Positions 8,877 through 17,931 of a stretch of DNA of 64,000 bases are shown here, in pieces (positions within the stretch are counted from its first letter, which is position 1; each line of letters opens with the position of its first letter). The notes beneath the pieces were generated by a model that saw only the letters and a program-made list of their open reading frames with translations, did no database searches and was not told where the DNA came from. Position numbers and translations under genes: made by a program. Source of the stretch: Gottfriedia sp049568075 (lineage in GTDB: Bacteria > Bacillota > Bacilli > Bacillales > Bacillaceae_G). The DNA is taken from NCBI GenBank assembly GCA_049568075.1, contig CP144911.1; one strand, written 5' to 3'.

Positions 8877-11800
8877 TTATTTTTTAACAATAACCTGTGT
8901 TACTTGTACATCTTTATAACCCTTTGCTTTTATGACGATCTTATAGGATTGAGCCTTTGTAAATACTTTTCCGTTTATTATTATGTTTCCTTTATCTATT
9001 TTGTAGTTTCCTTTTATTGATTTTCCGTTTACTGTTATGCTTGTTATTGAGCTTCTCCATTTTGCATCGTCTTTGAAGGTTATGTTGATTGTTTTTCCTA
9101 CTTTATTATCTTTTTTGTCTGCTGTTAATTTTGGTGCCGGTTTTACTTCTGGAATAATAACCTGTGTTACTTGTACATCTTTATAACCCTTTGCTTTTAT
9201 TACGATTTTATAGGATTGAGTCTTTGTAAATACTTTTCCGTTTATTATTATGTTTCCTTTATCTATTTTGTAGTTTACTTTTATTGATTTTCCGTTTACT
9301 GTTATGCTTGTTATTGAGCTTCTCCATTTTGCATCGTCTTTGAAGGTTATGTTGATTGTTTTTCCTACTTTATTATCTTTTTTGTCTGCTGCTACTATTG
9401 GTGCTGGTTTTGCTGGTGGTGCTGGTTTTACTACTTTTGAATTAATATACAATCTTCCTTTAGTCAACATGGTCATTTTATTTCCATTATTGTCCTCAAC
9501 TGTAACCTCGATCTGTCCGCCGTTTAATACAATGTCCTTTGGAACAATCCATTGTCCAACATAATGACCTGTACCTTTTCCAGCTACATCTAGTTTCTCT
9601 ATCATTGGCATTTCAATGGCAGAACCGGTTGTTGTTTGTATACTCATAGACCCATTTACGTTACCTATCGGTAAAATAATTCTAAATGCTGCTTTCTTTA
9701 ATCCTACCTCTGAATCAAATTCAACCTTAACTGCATCACCAGATTTTAATTTTAAATCTTGATCTGGTTTCAAATTAGTAATACCTGTTATTGCATATTT
9801 TACATTTACAGTTAGACTCTTAACTGTTTCATTTCCTGCTTTGTCTCTAGCAACAACATTTATTCCATTTTTCCCTTCCTTAGAAATAAGCTTTGCTGTC
9901 CAATTTCCATTTGAATCTATGTCTACCCTTGTTCCATTAACATTAACATAATCTAAATAATCATCTTTGGCTGTTCCTGTTACAGTTATAACTTGATCAT
10001 TTATATTTGCGTTATTTTGTGGACTTGTAATGTCTAAAGCTGGTGCTGTCTTGTCTACTATAACCTTTATTTCCTTCGAATAAGGAGTAGATCCGATTTC
10101 TGTAATCGTTTTCGCCTTCAGAGTATTAACTCCCTCTTGAAGTACAGTGTCAATTGAGAAGCTTCCATCATTATTTGTCTTTCCATTTGCTATATCTTCA
10201 TCATTTCTAAATATATGAACGTCCATTCCTGGAGCTGCCATACCTTTTATTGTTACGTTTTCATTATTAAAATATGAGTTGTCCAATGATGAGACGATAA
10301 CTGGAGATTTTGCTTCTAGCTTAACTGTTGATCTAATCATCATGTTACCAAAATCTTTATTTGCTAAAGTGAATGGCCCACCTTTTACAAACCACCATGA
10401 TCTTTGTGCTACTACTGGATTATTTTTATCCAACATAATTGCTGGACTTGCAGGAGCAAACTTATCCTGTATTAAAACCATATAAAAATCGCCTGTTACA
10501 ACTATTTGTTGTGCTGATAAATCAACGACTGTCCATTTCCCTGCCTCTCTTACAGCAGTTGCATTAATTGGCCCTGCTATTATTTTTCCAGGAGCGCCAT
10601 CCTTTCCACTTGCATCATAAACTGCCACCTTAAATGTATTTCCACCTGAAAATGGATCAATCATAAATAATCCAGAAGTTACGATCGCTGAAGTCTGTCC
10701 CTCTGGAAGTGACATTCTTACCGCATAGCCGCCTCCTGCCTCCCATTGAGCCACTGAATATTCTCCTGTTCCATCATCATAGCCTATCTCTCCTGGGAAG
10801 TTTATAAATGGTTTTAGCTGAAGATCATGTGAGACATTTTCATTACCCGTAATATCTACAGTAAATTTCTCATCAAAATAGTTCTCTGCTGTAACCTGTA
10901 CGGTATATTTACCTTCATATGCAGTTAATGAGTAATTACCCTCTGCATCAGTTGTTACTGGTGATACTGCTGCATCCTCAATTACGTAAACTTTAGCGCC
11001 TTTCACAGGTTTTCCTGTTTGGGCATTAATTATTTTACCTTTTAATGTTCCCTTAGGTAATGGAACCATTGTAAAGTTTGTATTTTCAAGAACTTGGTTT
11101 TCTGTTACTTGAACCTTCTGATCCTGTGGATAGTATCCATAGGTTTCAGCTCTTAATGTATACTCTCCTGCTTTAATCTTAAAACTATATGAGCCGTCTT
11201 GCGGATTTGTTTTTGTTGAACGACCATTTTCAACAATAGATACTGTAGCTAGTAATGGAAGTCCTGCTGTATCAGAATTTGTCTCTACAGAATTTATTAT
11301 TTGTTCTTTTGGGCTGTTACTTAAAGCTGATTTGCCACCTGATGTTGCAAATAAATTTGTTAATCTATTCATCAGTTCTTTAGGGATGTTGCTTAAAGCT
11401 GATGATGTGCTGCCTGTAGCTGCAGATTTGTTTGTTAATTTCACATCATCAATAAACCATCCTTGATGATTATTGGAGTCACCAGATATAAAGGCAAATG
11501 CGATTTCTATTTTCTTTCCTGCATATTTGCTTAGATCTATTTCCTCATTTGAATATCCTTCTGCCGTAGTACCTACATATGCTGCTTCTATATCAAAATA
11601 CTCAGCGCCGTCAGGTTTAACTGCAACAAATCCATGGTCATTTTCTCCTATATCATACCAATTTTTAAACTGTAAATACGCTTTCCCTTCCGGCAGGACA
11701 ATAGCGGGCATTTTTGATACCATGCTTTGATTTCCTGAATACGTTCCTTCAAGATTAGTAGCTAAAACCTTTTCTCCCGAGGCTGCTGCCTTAGGTCCTG

Positions 11801-13787
11801 TTGTTGGTTTTCCCCACTTCAATTGATCCGGCACTTGGGAAATACCTTCCCATCCTGTCATTTCTGTTTCGAAATCATTAAAGTATCCTATTGTAAGTGC
11901 AGGCTTAACAAGAATTTTATAGATATCACTTGTAACCTCGTTCTTTCCAAAATCAACTATTCTCCATCTGTAAGATAGATTTGATCCTACTACTCTATCA
12001 GCTGGAATTACAGCTTCATAGCTTCCTGACTTGTAGTCCCCACTAATCCTTTTAGCTACAACTGTTGTCCACTCATCTGCTGAATTTTTATACTGAAGCT
12101 CAACTGTCTCAACACTTACATTATCCTGTACATCTATTTTTAAATCTTGTTTCAATCCTTCATATGTCTCTGTAACAGGTAGATGTTTAAATGTTGGTGG
12201 TACTGTATCTTCAGCTTCTTGTGATACTTGGCCTTTAATCTCAGAAATTCCTTGCATAACTGATGTTACAGCCTTAAATGCATTTATAACACCACTTCCA
12301 TATCCATTGTTAGGGGTTTCAGGATATTGAGTGTTAGTACAAGGAGTTGCTGTATTCTCTATTATTCTTTCAATATCGTCAACTTTTAAAGATGAATTGG
12401 CCTGTAGAAGTAATGCTACAAGTCCAGATGTGTGTGGAGTTGCCATCGAGGTTCCATTCCACCCACCCTCATATACACTTCCTGGAACTGAGGATCTTAT
12501 ATTAACTCCAGGTGCTGAAACATTTGGCTTAATTATTCCACCATATGGTGATGGCCCCCTTAATGAGAAGCCGGCTAAATTGTTGTTTATGTCAGTTGCT
12601 CCTACTGTAAAGGATTCTGGATAATTTCCTGGATTAGCAACTGATCCTGGCCCACCAGGATTGGAAGGGGTTATATTTCCTGCTGCAAATACTGGCACTA
12701 TATTTGCTGCTCTCCAGTTTCTTATAATCGTTCTATACCAATCATCTACTCCAGGACCGCCTCCCCATGAGTTATTAATAACATTAGGAGCCATTTCTGG
12801 ATGTGGTACACCATTTCTATCCTTAGGTGCAAGCATCCATTCACCAGCTGCTATTAAATCAGCATCATTTCCGCCATCTTTTGTAAATGCCTTAGCAGCT
12901 ATCCACTTTGCTCCTGGCGCAACACCTATCTTATTTGTTCCATTTGGTTCTGAACCAACCATAGTACCCACTGTATGGGTTCCATGACCGAGATCATCGT
13001 AGGGTACTGAACCGTGAGTTTCAGTTGCATCAAACCAATTGAATTCATTATTTGGATTGTCTGGATTATTTGGGTCATATCCTCTATATTTTGTCTTTAA
13101 CGCAGGGTGATCCCACTGAACTCCTGTATCTATGCTACCAACAACTATCCCTGTTCCATCTATTCCCAAGCTCCAAACATCAGGCGCCCCAATTTTTTTA
13201 AGCCCCCATTCTGTATTCTCATCCGCTTGAACAGCAGCTCCAGTAGTTTTTTCAGGATGGATTAACTTAGTAATTCCATTAGGTTTTATACTTTCAACCT
13301 CAGGCATAGCTGCTATGTTTTTCATAACATCCTCTGTTGCTGTAACTGCCATACCATTTACGATGTAAAATGATTTAATATCCTTTACATTTCCGTTATT
13401 TTTTTCTTTTACTAAATACTTCTTCAAATTACTCTGTGATGAATCTGCTTTAATTCTCAATTCAGAAACGATTGATGAACGAACTACTAACTCTTTTTTT
13501 ACATTTGATAGCTGCTTATTCTTAGCCTTTGCTTCATTAGCAACCTTTACTGTATCTACCTGATCCTTAAATTTAACAAGAAAGCTATTTTGAGACTTGT
13601 TGTCAAATTCTTTTTCAAGTTCTGGACTTATTTTATTCTCTATTACTTCTTTAGCTTCTAGGTTATTGCTATTCATATTATTTTTACTTGCATAAGCCTT
13701 ACCATAATTTCCAACTGGTCCAACAAATGAGCTTATGGTAAGTAGGCAAGTTGTCGACAATGCAAGCAATTTTTTGGTGATTTTCAT
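8877..13787 (-). CDS. bpr: Bacillopeptidase F-like S8 serine peptidase with C-terminal HID repeats
   Basis: A secreted 1636-residue subtilase. Residues 1-34 are a signal peptide ending AYAS and about 65-175 an I9-type propeptide. The catalytic domain about 190-510 has the triad D220 (GSIDTGVQWDHP), H268 (GHGTHTVG) and S447 (NGTSMATPHTSG), with N371 as oxyanion residue. A lectin-like module with a GWFIDDVKL ending spans about 640-800. It is followed by two carboxypeptidase-regulatory-like domains, bacterial Ig-like modules, and two 89-residue repeats at the end. The layout and size resemble bacillopeptidase F (about 1433 in B. subtilis). The C-terminal repeats match the Shr-like haemoglobin-interacting (HID, formerly DUF1533) family, which Bpr of B. 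subtilis lacks as far as I recall. ATG at 13787 has GGAGG 9 nt upstream. Confidence 0.88.
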   Translation of the reverse strand: MKITKKLLALSTTCLLTISSFVGPVGNYGKAYASKNNMNSNNLEAKEVIENKISPELEKEFDNKSQNSFLVKFKDQVDTVKVANEAKAKNKQLSNVKKELVVRSSIVSELRIKADSSQSNLKKYLVKEKNNGNVKDIKSFYIVNGMAVTATEDVMKNIAAMPEVESIKPNGITKLIHPEKTTGAAVQADENTEWGLKKIGAPDVWSLGIDGTGIVVGSIDTGVQWDHPALKTKYRGYDPNNPDNPNNEFNWFDATETHGSVPYDDLGHGTHTVGTMVGSEPNGTNKIGVAPGAKWIAAKAFTKDGGNDADLIAAGEWMLAPKDRNGVPHPEMAPNVINNSWGGGPGVDDWYRTIIRNWRAANIVPVFAAGNITPSNPGGPGSVANPGNYPESFTVGATDINNNLAGFSLRGPSPYGGIIKPNVSAPGVNIRSSVPGSVYEGGWNGTSMATPHTSGLVALLLQANSSLKVDDIERIIENTATPCTNTQYPETPNNGYGSGVINAFKAVTSVMQGISEIKGQVSQEAEDTVPPTFKHLPVTETYEGLKQDLKIDVQDNVSVETVELQYKNSADEWTTVVAKRISGDYKSGSYEAVIPADRVVGSNLSYRWRIVDFGKNEVTSDIYKILVKPALTIGYFNDFETEMTGWEGISQVPDQLKWGKPTTGPKAAASGEKVLATNLEGTYSGNQSMVSKMPAIVLPEGKAYLQFKNWYDIGENDHGFVAVKPDGAEYFDIEAAYVGTTAEGYSNEEIDLSKYAGKKIEIAFAFISGDSNNHQGWFIDDVKLTNKSAATGSTSSALSNIPKELMNRLTNLFATSGGKSALSNSPKEQIINSVETNSDTAGLPLLATVSIVENGRSTKTNPQDGSYSFKIKAGEYTLRAETYGYYPQDQKVQVTENQVLENTNFTMVPLPKGTLKGKIINAQTGKPVKGAKVYVIEDAAVSPVTTDAEGNYSLTAYEGKYTVQVTAENYFDEKFTVDITGNENVSHDLQLKPFINFPGEIGYDDGTGEYSVAQWEAGGGYAVRMSLPEGQTSAIVTSGLFMIDPFSGGNTFKVAVYDASGKDGAPGKIIAGPINATAVREAGKWTVVDLSAQQIVVTGDFYMVLIQDKFAPASPAIMLDKNNPVVAQRSWWFVKGGPFTLANKDFGNMMIRSTVKLEAKSPVIVSSLDNSYFNNENVTIKGMAAPGMDVHIFRNDEDIANGKTNNDGSFSIDTVLQEGVNTLKAKTITEIGSTPYSKEIKVIVDKTAPALDITSPQNNANINDQVITVTGTAKDDYLDYVNVNGTRVDIDSNGNWTAKLISKEGKNGINVVARDKAGNETVKSLTVNVKYAITGITNLKPDQDLKLKSGDAVKVEFDSEVGLKKAAFRIILPIGNVNGSMSIQTTTGSAIEMPMIEKLDVAGKGTGHYVGQWIVPKDIVLNGGQIEVTVEDNNGNKMTMLTKGRLYINSKVVKPAPPAKPAPIVAADKKDNKVGKTINITFKDDAKWRSSITSITVNGKSIKVNYKIDKGNIIINGKVFTKTQSYKIVIKAKGYKDVQVTQVIIPEVKPAPKLTADKKDNKVGKTINITFKDDAKWRSSITSITVNGKSIKGNYKIDKGNIIINGKVFTKAQSYKIVIKAKGYKDVQVTQVIVKK
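8891..9424 (-). repeat. Two tandem 267-bp repeats encoding HID-like domains
   Basis: The unit starting TAACCTGTGTTACTTGTACA recurs exactly 267 bp later (8891 and 9158), giving an 89-residue repeat whose core is DKKDNKVGKTINITFKDDA. The copies differ at only a few bases, so the duplication is recent or kept uniform by gene conversion. Confidence 0.9.
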
Positions 13788-13839
13788 TCTGTTTATACCT
13801 CCATATTTAGATTGAATTTACCTAACTACTCCTTTTTCC

Positions 13840-14290
13840 TCCTTTCCTTTAATTGCTTGAACCTATTAAACTTATAAAATAGGTTTGCGATGAGAATTAC
13901 AACACTCACTGCATGTTCAAATTTTAAGAAATATCTTGAAGCAGGATTCAAAGTTGAATAGGGAAAATTAAGAGATTGCTAACAAGATACCTTCTAAACC
14001 AATTACCAATTCTGTATCAGATTTATGTATTATCTAGCTGTATTTGAAATGAATGGGTAACATTGAATTTTAATAGAATTATATATTTGTCAGAATAGGA
14101 TGACAAATGGGGTTTTGTAAGAGGGGGACGTTCTATTTTTTTACATTTTTTTATATTTTTTTACACTTTTTTACATTTTTAATAATTTTGAATATTACAA
14201 TATTGTAAATCTATCAATCGTACTATTAATATAGATTTTGACTTGGGTTTATTAATCAATATATTGACAATTAAGAAATTGTGTGGAAGA
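13840..14290 (-). repeat. Leader region of the bpr-like gene, copy 1 of a 450-bp duplication
   Basis: This stretch aligns collinearly with 15556-16006 at roughly 80-85 percent identity (shared words TTATAAAATAGGTTT, TTAAGAGATTGCTAACAAGA, GATGACAAATGGGGTTTTGT). Here it is the upstream region of the S8 gene. It includes a run of phased T-tracts. The rest of the gap 13788-14516 holds the rlmCD-like tail at 14353-14435. Confidence 0.85.
14131..14190. other. Phased 10-bp T-tracts, predicted curved DNA
   Basis: Five successive 10-bp blocks each end in TTTT or TTTTT (pattern TTACATTTTT, TTATATTTTT). A-tracts in exact helical phase give intrinsic bending. The pattern is also present in the duplicated leader at 15851-15900, so it may be functional, such as an upstream promoter element or nucleoid-protein site for the S8 gene 350-400 bp away. 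Confidence 0.6.
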
Positions 14291-14352
14291 AGGTGTATAA
14301 GAACTCAACCCCACATTCCTACGTTCCCATTTTCCCGTTCATAATTATAAGT

Positions 14353-14435
14353 AAAAAAGGCAGCGCCCAATGGGCTGCTGCCTTTGAAATTTGTTGTGTC
14401 ACGCACTCCACGTGCGCAGTCTACAATTGGAAGTA
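14353..14435 (-). repeat. RlmCD-like 3'-tail scar with terminator, copy C
   Basis: Minus-strand translation gives QL*TAHVECVTQQISK, matching the RlmCD C-terminus at 63011 (TAHVECVAEL). It is followed by a hairpin GGCAGCAGCCC/GGGCGCTGCC with T-run, as after the real gene. The upstream flank (CAATTGTAGACTG) is shared with copies B, D and E and not with rlmCD. It lies directly before a Spo0E-like gene. Confidence 0.6.
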
Positions 14436-14516
14436 TATAAGAGTATACTACATTTAATCGCTAAATGATAAGTACAATTGACGCTAACAAGTACTTCAAG
14501 ATCAGTTTATCGGTGT

Positions 14517-14729
14517 CTAATTTATTAAGTATTCATAACGCTCTTCCTTCATATCGGTATATCTTTTGAATAACTGATTTATTAACTGAAGATTTATTAA
14601 CTGATCTAACTCTTGACTACATTGAATGGTTTTAGAATGAAGAAAACCATAACTTTTATTAAAATCATATAATTCGTTTCTCTTTTCCTCTATCTCTAGT
14701 GATGCTTGTCGTTGTAATAAAGTAGCCAT
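14517..14729 (-). CDS. Spo0E-like aspartyl-phosphate phosphatase
   Basis: A 70-residue protein with the Spo0E-family helical hairpin. EEKRNELYDFNKSYGFLHSK forms the first helix, and TIQCSQELDQLIN carries the family's SQELD signature, in which Asp and Glu act in dephosphorylation of Spo0A-P. Members delay sporulation. Compared with its paralogue at 19730 it has a five-residue repeat insertion (LQLIN). The ATG at 14729 has GGAGGGG about 8 nt upstream. It stands next to an rlmCD-tail scar, as does the paralogue. Confidence 0.75.
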   Translation of the reverse strand: MATLLQRQASLEIEEKRNELYDFNKSYGFLHSKTIQCSQELDQLINLQLINQLFKRYTDMKEERYEYLIN

Positions 14730-15160
14730 CCCTAAAACCCCTCCATCTTTATTTTAAAGTAATCATATTGATTAATTGAAAGTCGCGCTCTATTTTGACA
14801 CATCGCTTGATTTTGTCTATACTGCTTTTTCCTACAAAATAGAAAAATAAAAGGTAAAAAACCGGCAACGTCATAATGAAGCGTCACCAGTTCTTGGTAT
14901 CATGTAAATTATCTAGGTTCCATCTATAGTTTGACATGTGACGTCATAAACTACCCAGTTGCTGTCCTGTTTATTTTTTAGTTTAAGACTGATCAAACGT
15001 AGGAAGTAAGCTAAGACTTTTTCAACAATTGGAAACTGTTTGAACGTATTGTTCAATCATTACACGCGTAAACTATAACACTCTTTGTCGAACTCTACTG
15101 TCCAATCTACCCATTATGCATTCGTCCTATCTTCTACCTTCATCTATTTTGATTATTACA
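14730..15160. other. Gene-free stretch homologous to 19970-20238
   Basis: Short blocks align with the region upstream of the second Spo0E-like gene (AATTGAAAGTCGCGCTC here, AATTGAAAACCACGCTCC there; AAGCGTCACCAGTTCTTG here, AAGCGTCACCGGTTCTTG there). It is part of the Spo0E-TasA-like segment duplication. I see no gene in it. Confidence 0.55.
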
Positions 15161-15548
15161 TTACTCGTATACAGCACCATCGTCTTTTTGTTTAGCTGTA
15201 ACAGATAGAATAGCAGAGTATGTTACACCTTGATAATCATTATTTGCTGATTCATCAAGCTTTCACCAAATGAAATATCAATGTATTCATCTTTTTCTAA
15301 ATTCCAGAACTAGTAGTCTCGCCCTGATTCTGCACCATCACCGAGGAGAATTTCCTTTTTCCAACAGTTACATTAGAATTTGCCGTTAAAGCGGCAACTA
15401 ACTTTGCTGCTACCGGGGCATTCAAGTAACCAGTTACCATTTCGACACCTTTTGTAAGTTCAGCTTAATCCTAAGAAGCACTTACTTCATTTGTAGTTCC
15501 CTCGAATAATTCTTCTAATTTATCTTGTAATTCTTTTAATACTTCATC
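15161..15548 (-). pseudogene. TasA/CalY-like secreted matrix protein relic, copy 1
   Basis: Minus-strand frames spell pieces such as KELQDKLEELFEGTTNEVSA, ELTKGVEMVTGYLNAPVAAK, KKEILLGDGAESG and LDESANNDYQGVTYSAILSV, ending KDDGAVYE and a stop. The NDYQG...A-Q pattern is typical of TasA/camelysin-type SipW-dependent proteins. The frame is broken by two stops after SAS, one stop before FW, and 1-nt shifts near GKK and ISFG. The signal-peptide part is missing; the fragment is joined directly to a copy of the bpr leader. Family assignment is moderate. Confidence 0.6.
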
Positions 15549-15555
15549 CGATCTC

Positions 15556-16006
15556 CTTTCCCTTAATTACTTGAACCCATTAACTTATAAAATAGGTTTA
15601 GCGATGAGAATTACAACATAAACTGCATGTTCAAATAAGAAATATCTAGAAGCAGGATTGATAGTGAAAAGGGAAATTAAGAGATTGCTAACAAGATGAA
15701 AGGGCCACCTCCTAAACCAATTACAGATTCTGTATAAGAGTTATGTAATTTCTAGCTGGATATAAAATGAATGGGTAACATAGGATTTTAAAAGAATTAT
15801 ATATTTGTTAGGCTAGGATGACAAATGGGGTTTTGTAAGGGGTTGACGGCCTGTTTTTTTACATTTAATTACATTTTTTTATATTTTTTTACATTTTTAA
15901 TAATTTCGAATACTATAACATTTCAAATCTATCAATCGCACTATTTATATAGATTTTGACTTGGGTTTATAAATCAATATATTGACAATTAAGATATTGT
16001 GTGATG
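15556..16006 (-). repeat. Orphan copy 2 of the bpr-like leader region
   Basis: Collinear duplicate of 13840-14290. No S8 gene follows; instead it is fused to the TasA/CalY-like relic. It keeps the T-tract block (15851-15900) and ATATATTTGT near 15800. Confidence 0.85.
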
Positions 16007-16478
16007 ATTGGTAGATAAGAAGGATCAATACAGTACATTGGAAAGTATAAATAAGGAGAGGATATTTTTTTCTGTGTGAAAAACATATTTTACTTATAAA
16101 CGGAAGTATAGGTGTTGTCACTATATATATTTAAATCTTTCGGTGCCGTTTTACAAAGAAGACGCCCCTACTTTTCTTTAAATTCTTTTAGCATTGATAG
16201 TTGTTTTGACCATGGTTTTGTTTTGTGGAGCAGGAATTTATTTTGGATTTACATTTTCTGTTCAGCAATATTAAACCCTTGATACAAAACCTCATTTTCC
16301 GATTTTTTCATTCTAATTTTTTTAGCAAATCATTATTATTTTTCGAATAAAGTTTTGATAAAAAAAGGGAAAAAAGGCTGAGGTGACTACGTTCGTTCCT
16401 TTTACCCTTTCCCTACTCATGCCTTTTATCAGATGTATATTCTGATTTTGGTATAGGTTTATTTTGTTTAGCAGAAGT
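16007..16478. other. Gene-free AT-rich stretch
   Basis: No supported reading frame. A T-rich run near 16310-16330 and a weak hairpin around 16366-16420 (AAAGGGAAAAAAGG with CCTTTTACCCTTTCCC) could be a decayed terminator. I see nothing else. Confidence 0.4.
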
Positions 16479-16565
16479 TTATTTGTTTGTTACATTTTTT
16501 AAAACTAGTTGCGCCACACACTCCACATTTAAAGTTTGTAATTGGCAATACAATAGATGTTGGTG
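16479..16565 (-). repeat. RlmCD-like 3'-tail scar, copy D
   Basis: Minus-strand translation is QHLLYCQLQTLNVECVAQLV continuing LKNVTNK and a TAA stop at 16479-16481. The VECVAQLVLK part is an RlmCD C-terminus; the QHLLYCQLQ part is shared with copy B (QHLLCCQLQ) but not with the real rlmCD gene. No clear terminator follows. Confidence 0.65.
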
Positions 16566-16663
16566 AGATACATGATGTTCATGATCAAAAAATCCCTCCA
16601 AAATACCATTAAGTAATTTAATCAAACAAAAAGCCAAGGATTTCTCCTCACTTTCTTAACAGT

Positions 16664-17554
16664 TCAAACACTTAACCATGCCTCTATGTCTATATTATAT
16701 GGCATTCCATCTTGTGCACCTTTTTTTGTTACAGATATACCTGCAGCAATGTTAGCAAAACTTATACTTTCATTTACAGTTTTTCCTTTAGAAATAGCAA
16801 CGCTAAAAGCACCAGTAAATGTATCTCCTGCTCCAGTAGTATCAATTGCTTCTACTTTTATTACAGGAACATTTATTTGTTGTTCACCATCAAAGTAAAT
16901 CGTACCATTTTTACCAAGAGTTACAATGAGCTTATTAGGGTACAATCTTAATAAATCTTCTAATTTAATCTGATCCTCATCCAGAACAATTTTGTACTCA
17001 TGTTCATTCGGTATAATATAAGTAATCATATCCAAAAGATTTTTTGTTAACTTTATTGCTGGGGCAGGGTTAACAACGATTACCTTTCCATTTTTATGAA
17101 GGATAGGTACTAAATAGTCAATAATCTCTATAGGAGTTTCTAATTGAAAAACAAATACATCATGTTCAAGGATACTTTTCTCCACGTTTTTTATATAAGT
17201 TAGGTTTGTTTCTAGATTTGCACCTGACACGACTGAAATTCGATTATCACTTTTGCATAATTCTATAAATGCTACTCCGGTTTGAGAATCATTAACATAA
17301 TTCAGTAATGAAATATTTATATTCTCTTTGATCAGCTGCTCCTGAATAAATTGAACATTTTCATCCATGCCAAGTGAGCCGTAAAAAGAAACTTCTCCTT
17401 CTAGACGAGCTGCGGCCACCGCTTGGTTAGCCCCTTTTCCCCCTAATTTTTTAAAAAAATTATTAGCTAATATTGTTTTTCCCAAGTTCGGAAGCTTATC
17501 CGATTCTATAATTTAATCAATATTTATACTGCCAATAACTGCGATTTTTCCCAC
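16664..17554 (-). pseudogene. rbsK: Ribokinase with one in-frame stop
   Basis: PfkB-family ribokinase, about 296 codons from a GTG at 17554 (AGGTG upstream), close to B. subtilis RbsK (293). The N-terminus reads GKIAVIGSINID, then TAA (17513-17515), then IIESDKLPNLGKT. Family members have a hydrophobic residue at this point, so a single change such as TTA to TAA explains it. The rest is intact: KLGGKGANQAVAAARL for substrate binding, VVNPAPA, and DTTGAGDTFTGAF with the catalytic Asp. The enzyme would phosphorylate ribose at O5. A restart at TTG 17485 would lose the first strand. No rbs transporter genes adjoin. Confidence 0.8.
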
Positions 17555-17640
17555 TACATCACCTATTTTACATTATGTTTAGCTTTGAATTAGAAAACTA
17601 TACTCCTCCCCTTGTTAGTTTTAGTACAAACTTGACCTTG

Positions 17641-17750
17641 TGTCGCATCATCTTTTTCACAAAAGATGCTATCAAGTATTCGGAAAAGACAAATATTACC
17701 TTAATTGATGAAGAAAAGTTAATTCGAAAACTATTAAAGCGAGCCTTTTA
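17641..17750 (+). pseudogene. C-terminal relic of an Mrr-like restriction endonuclease
   Basis: The plus frame reads FFTKDAIKYSEKTNITLID then EEKLIRKLL up to a TAA stop. This pattern (FFT.DAI.YA...NI.LIDGEKL) is the C-terminus of Mrr-type restriction endonuclease domains. No N-terminal part is visible. The remainder of the gap 17555-17931 is featureless. Confidence 0.55.
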
Positions 17751-17931
17751 ACTCTTTATTAATTAGAAAATAATAGAAATATCATCATTTAACCTACCTT
17801 CATACAGTATTCGAATAGGCTAAATATACTATGTCTTAATCCTAAATTATAATTAAACATGTAAAGGCATCTGACTTAGATAATTGTAAAAATAGTTAAA
17901 AGAACAACAAAAATAAAAAGGAGTGTGAGTA

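Noticed and set aside
17513..17515. Programmed stop-codon readthrough in rbsK
   Set aside because: The TAA context has no known recoding signal; a point mutation or read error is simpler.
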